Source: JAMXLO01 sp041487355 (GTDB lineage Bacteria; Pseudomonadota; Alphaproteobacteria; Acetobacterales; Acetobacteraceae). Taken from it: a stretch of 8,899 nt of DNA. The notes under the pieces are model-generated. The model did not search any database and was not told the origin of the DNA. It saw only the letters and a list, made by a program, of their open reading frames with translations. The position numbers and the translations under genes are program-made. The stretch is taken from the NCBI GenBank assembly GCA_041487355.1, contig JBGPND010000215.1:1-8899 (forward strand), given 5' to 3'. Positions 6,282 to 8,899 of the stretch are shown here, in pieces. Positions within the stretch are counted from its first letter, which is position 1. Every line of letters starts with the position of its first letter.

Positions 6282-6365
6282 GCCGGCCCACGGGTCCGGC
6301 CCAGAGCCTGCCCTCGGGCGGGGCCTTCGGCCGGACCCGTGGGCCGGCCCGAGGACAGGCTCCGG
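6282..6365. repeat. Large nested palindrome C with perfect 20-bp arms
   Basis: The 20 bases at 6282-6301 (GCCGGCCCACGGGTCCGGCC) are the exact reverse complement of 6329-6348, around a 27-base loop. The loop contains GAGCCTGCCCTCGGG. The right flank at 6350-6363 carries nearly the same sequence inverted (CGAGGACAGGCTC), so one palindrome is nested with a second pair. It sits between the transposase pieces MVVRKTVC and SRRGELRAGRFF and shifts the frame between them, as an insertion would. Confidence 0.85.
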
Positions 6366-6526
6366 CAAACCGTCTTGCGCACGACCATCCGTTCGAGGAT
6401 CGCACCCCCCCTTTATCGAGGCGCAGATCTCCGAATGACCCAAGCGACCAGTCCATGGCGGCTCCTGTGCGTCGGTTGCCGCAGGAAAGCGAATCGTACC
6501 CCCGCCACGTCGGGCAAGGGGAAAAG

Positions 6527-6545
6527 CGAGAACGCTCCGTTCTCG
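6527..6545. repeat. Hairpin with perfect 8-bp stem
   Basis: CGAGAACG (6527-6534), loop CTC, CGTTCTCG (6538-6545). On the - strand the stem is followed by CTTTTCCCC, a poor T-tract, so it could be a weak - strand terminator shielding the IS from outside transcription, or part of the IS end. It lies 71-89 bases upstream of the transposase start. Confidence 0.6.
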
Positions 6546-6563
6546 ACATTACTTGTGTGCATG

Positions 6564-6602
6564 CCCTAGCGCGAAGGCGGGGACAAGCTTCGCGGGGGTG
6601 AC
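6564..6602. repeat. REP-like palindromic element
   Basis: CGCGAAG (6570-6576) pairs with CTTCGCG (6588-6594) around GCGGGGACAAG, and the right flank is GGGGGTGACG. Read on the - strand it starts CGTCACCCCCGCGAAG. This is the style of the short CGTCA(C/T)CCCCGCGAAGGCGGGG palindromes dispersed between genes in many high-GC alphaproteobacteria. It is not followed by a T run. Confidence 0.5.
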
Positions 6603-6654
6603 GAGTGACTTTCAGGCGTTCACCCGATTACCCTGCATGGTCGCCGTCCCTCGC

Positions 6655-6683
6655 TTGACTTGCCCCCGACCCGCCACTAGGTT
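6655..6683 (+). promoter_or_regulatory. Sigma-70-type promoter of the str operon
   Basis: TTGACT (-35, 6655-6660) is separated by exactly 17 bases from TAGGTT (-10, 6678-6683). The -35 matches consensus at five of six positions. The pair stands in non-coding DNA at the right orientation, and no better candidate lies closer to rpsL. Transcription would begin near 6690, leaving a leader of about 200 bases. Confidence 0.6.
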
Positions 6684-6689
6684 CCGCCC

Positions 6690-6893
6690 CCTCGGCTGAC
6701 CCACCAAGGCTTGATCGGGCGGCCGTCGTTTGCAGGCCGAAGTCGCGTGCGGCGCCGCCTCCGGAATGACCGGCGGGCCCAGGCCGTGGGCTGAAGGACC
6801 CCGCAGGGTGGGATCTCCCAGCCGGCGGGCTATGCCTGTCAAGGACGGTCGAACCGACGGCAGGGGCCGGCGGAACGGAATGAAAGAGGCTCC
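6690..6893 (+). promoter_or_regulatory. Long GC-rich structured leader of rpsL
   Basis: About 200 bases between the likely start of transcription and the rpsL ATG. Several possible stems are visible: GCCCA/TGGGC near 6777-6791, TGGGA-TC-TCCCA near 6808-6819, and GCCTGTC...GACGGC near 6834-6861. GCCGGCGGGC occurs near 6771 with CCGGCGGGC again near 6821. No known riboswitch or ribosomal-protein leader was recognised. The strong AAAGAGG ribosome binding site (6883-6889) sits four bases before the ATG. Confidence 0.35.
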
Positions 6894-7265
6894 ATGCCGA
6901 CCATCAATCAGCTCATCGCCAAGGGGCGGGAGCCACAGAAGACGCGGAACACGGTGCCGGCGCTGCAGGGCTGCCCGCAGAAGCGCGGCGTATGCACGCG
7001 CGTCTATACCACCACGCCGAAGAAGCCGAACTCGGCGCTGCGCAAGGTGGCGAAGGTGCGCCTGACCAATGGCTACGAGGTGGTGTGCTACATTCCGGGC
7101 GAGGGCCACAACCTGCAGGAACACTCCGTCGTGCTGATCCGCGGCGGGCGCGTGAAGGACCTGCCGGGCGTGCGGTACCATATCCTGCGCGGCGTGCTCG
7201 ACACCCAGGGCATCGCCAAGCGCCGCCAGCGCCGTTCGCTGTACGGCGCCAAGCGGCCGAAGTAG
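6894..7265 (+). CDS. rpsL: 30S ribosomal protein S12
   Basis: Complete 123-residue S12, the decoding-centre protein that controls translational accuracy. It starts MPTINQLIAKGREPQ and contains TTTPKKPNSALRKVAKVRLT (39-58) and GGRVKDLPGVRYH (84-96). Lys43 and Lys88, whose substitution gives streptomycin resistance, are both the sensitive wild-type residues, as is Pro91. Asp89 is the residue methylthiolated by RimO in many bacteria. Length matches the family exactly. It is the first gene of the str operon, with a strong ribosome binding site (AAAGAGG), and ends 11 bases before rpsG. Confidence 0.98.
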   Translation: MPTINQLIAKGREPQKTRNTVPALQGCPQKRGVCTRVYTTTPKKPNSALRKVAKVRLTNGYEVVCYIPGEGHNLQEHSVVLIRGGRVKDLPGVRYHILRGVLDTQGIAKRRQRRSLYGAKRPK

Positions 7266-7276
7266 GGGGAAGCGCG

Positions 7277-7753
7277 ATGTCCCGCCGCCGCCGCGCCGTC
7301 AAACGCGAGATTCTGCCGGACGCCAAGTTCGGCGACGTCGTGATCAGTCGCTTCATGAATGCGTTGATGTACGACGGCAAGAAGTCGGTCGCCGAGGGCA
7401 CCGTGTATGGTGCGCTCGACGTGATGAAGCGTCGTGGCGGCCAGCAGGCCGACCCGGTGCGCATGTTCCACGAGGCGCTCGAGAATGTGAAGCCGGCCGT
7501 CGAGGTGCGTTCCCGCCGCGTTGGTGGCGCCACGTACCAGGTGCCGGTGGAGGTCCGCACGGAGCGGCGGCAGGCGCTGGCGATCCGCTGGATCATCGAC
7601 GCCGCGCGCAAGCGGGGCGAGCACACGATGGAAGACCGGCTTTCGAACGAGCTGCTGGACGCGGTGAACAATCGCGGTTCGGCGGTGAAGAAGCGCGAAG
7701 ACACTCATCGGATGGCGGAGGCGAACAAGGCCTTCAGCCATTACCGCTGGTAG
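7277..7753 (+). CDS. rpsG: 30S ribosomal protein S7
   Basis: Complete 158-residue S7, which nucleates assembly of the 30S head by binding the 3' major domain of 16S rRNA and contacts the E-site tRNA. It starts MSRRRRAVKREILPDAKFGD, followed by the conserved SRFMNALMYDGKKSVAE. The core VEVRSRRVGGATYQVPVEV is near residues 75-93, RWIIDAARKRGE follows, and the end is EANKAFSHYRW. The ATG at 7277 has AGGGGGA six bases upstream, overlapping the rpsL stop codon, so the two genes are tightly coupled. The next gene, 33 bases downstream, is tuf and not the usual fusA. Confidence 0.97.
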   Translation: MSRRRRAVKREILPDAKFGDVVISRFMNALMYDGKKSVAEGTVYGALDVMKRRGGQQADPVRMFHEALENVKPAVEVRSRRVGGATYQVPVEVRTERRQALAIRWIIDAARKRGEHTMEDRLSNELLDAVNNRGSAVKKREDTHRMAEANKAFSHYRW

Positions 7754-7786
7754 GAACCCCAACCGGGAAGCTCGGAGACAACGACG

Positions 7787-8899
<1,113 letters not shown>

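Larger units (their letters stand above)
5619..6456 (-). pseudogene. Decayed IS transposase (IS4/IS1634-type), frameshifted and interrupted
   Basis: The original start is clear: ATG at 6456 preceded by AGGAG with five bases spacing, giving MDWSLGSFGDLRLDK. After that the protein is scattered over frames. One piece reads MVVRKTVC (from 6388), the next RRGELRAGRFFASPKVTAAK ... TGAACAGRHVLAIQ (about 6280-6150). Then comes TWRKTPVEGSMLTHPGVYCL ... LWQTYTMLTDLEAVFRGLKS ... HLFITVLAYQLVQAIRYRLK (about 6110-5840), and finally, in another frame, TGLREILSVHQRVTATFRQR ... RKATVAEPALRAIYQAL to the stop at 5619. The C-terminal pieces match IS1634-like transposases, including the YxxxxxLE(A/V)FRxLKSELGLRP region carrying the catalytic glutamate. 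The N-terminal pieces look like an IS4-type front end. The central part with the two catalytic aspartates is missing (total about 275 codons instead of 400 or more). Each break coincides with a GC-rich palindrome. Terminal inverted repeats and target duplications were not found. It cannot encode an active enzyme. Confidence 0.85.

Overview
The window looks like chromosomal DNA of a high-GC alphaproteobacterium. The housekeeping genes are alphaproteobacterial in style (SelD, S12, S7, EF-Tu), the GC/AG-rich codon use is strong, and short palindromic repeats typical of such genomes are present. Acetobacteraceae/Rhodospirillales is my best guess, but it is an inference from protein wording and not a demonstrated assignment.

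Layout, left to right. (1) 3-599 is the C-terminal half of selenide, water dikinase (selD, + strand). (2) 600-3067 is a sparsely coded, lower-GC accessory stretch. It holds a small secreted protein on the - strand (983-1279), a possible broken reading frame immediately upstream of it (1283-1572, -), a 263-residue orphan protein (1626-2417, +) and a 650-base intergenic region. That region carries a perfect 16-bp parS site (2951-2966), the centromere sequence bound by ParB, next to a pair of imperfect 30-bp direct repeats. (3) 3068-5510 is a small + strand metabolic cluster: a tartrate/D-malate-type decarboxylating dehydrogenase, an acyl-CoA-dehydrogenase-fold flavin monooxygenase 6 bp downstream, and a 41-residue membrane peptide. 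(4) 5511-6650 is a decayed insertion sequence (-). Its transposase is broken in at least three places, with a GC-rich palindrome at each break, including a perfect 20-bp inverted repeat. (5) 6655-8899 is the start of the str ribosomal operon: a promoter, a long structured leader, rpsL, rpsG and tuf (cut by the window end). fusA, which usually sits between rpsG and tuf, is absent.

How the parts relate: rpsL-rpsG-tuf is a translation operon. The dehydrogenase and monooxygenase look co-transcribed and probably act on small organic or aromatic acids, but their substrates cannot be read from the sequence. SelD would supply selenophosphate for selenocysteine and/or selenouridine synthesis; its partner genes are not in view. 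The accessory stretch and the dead IS interrupt otherwise core DNA. The most noteworthy items are the intact parS outside any visible parAB locus, the fusA-less str operon, and the palindrome-riddled mosaic transposase.
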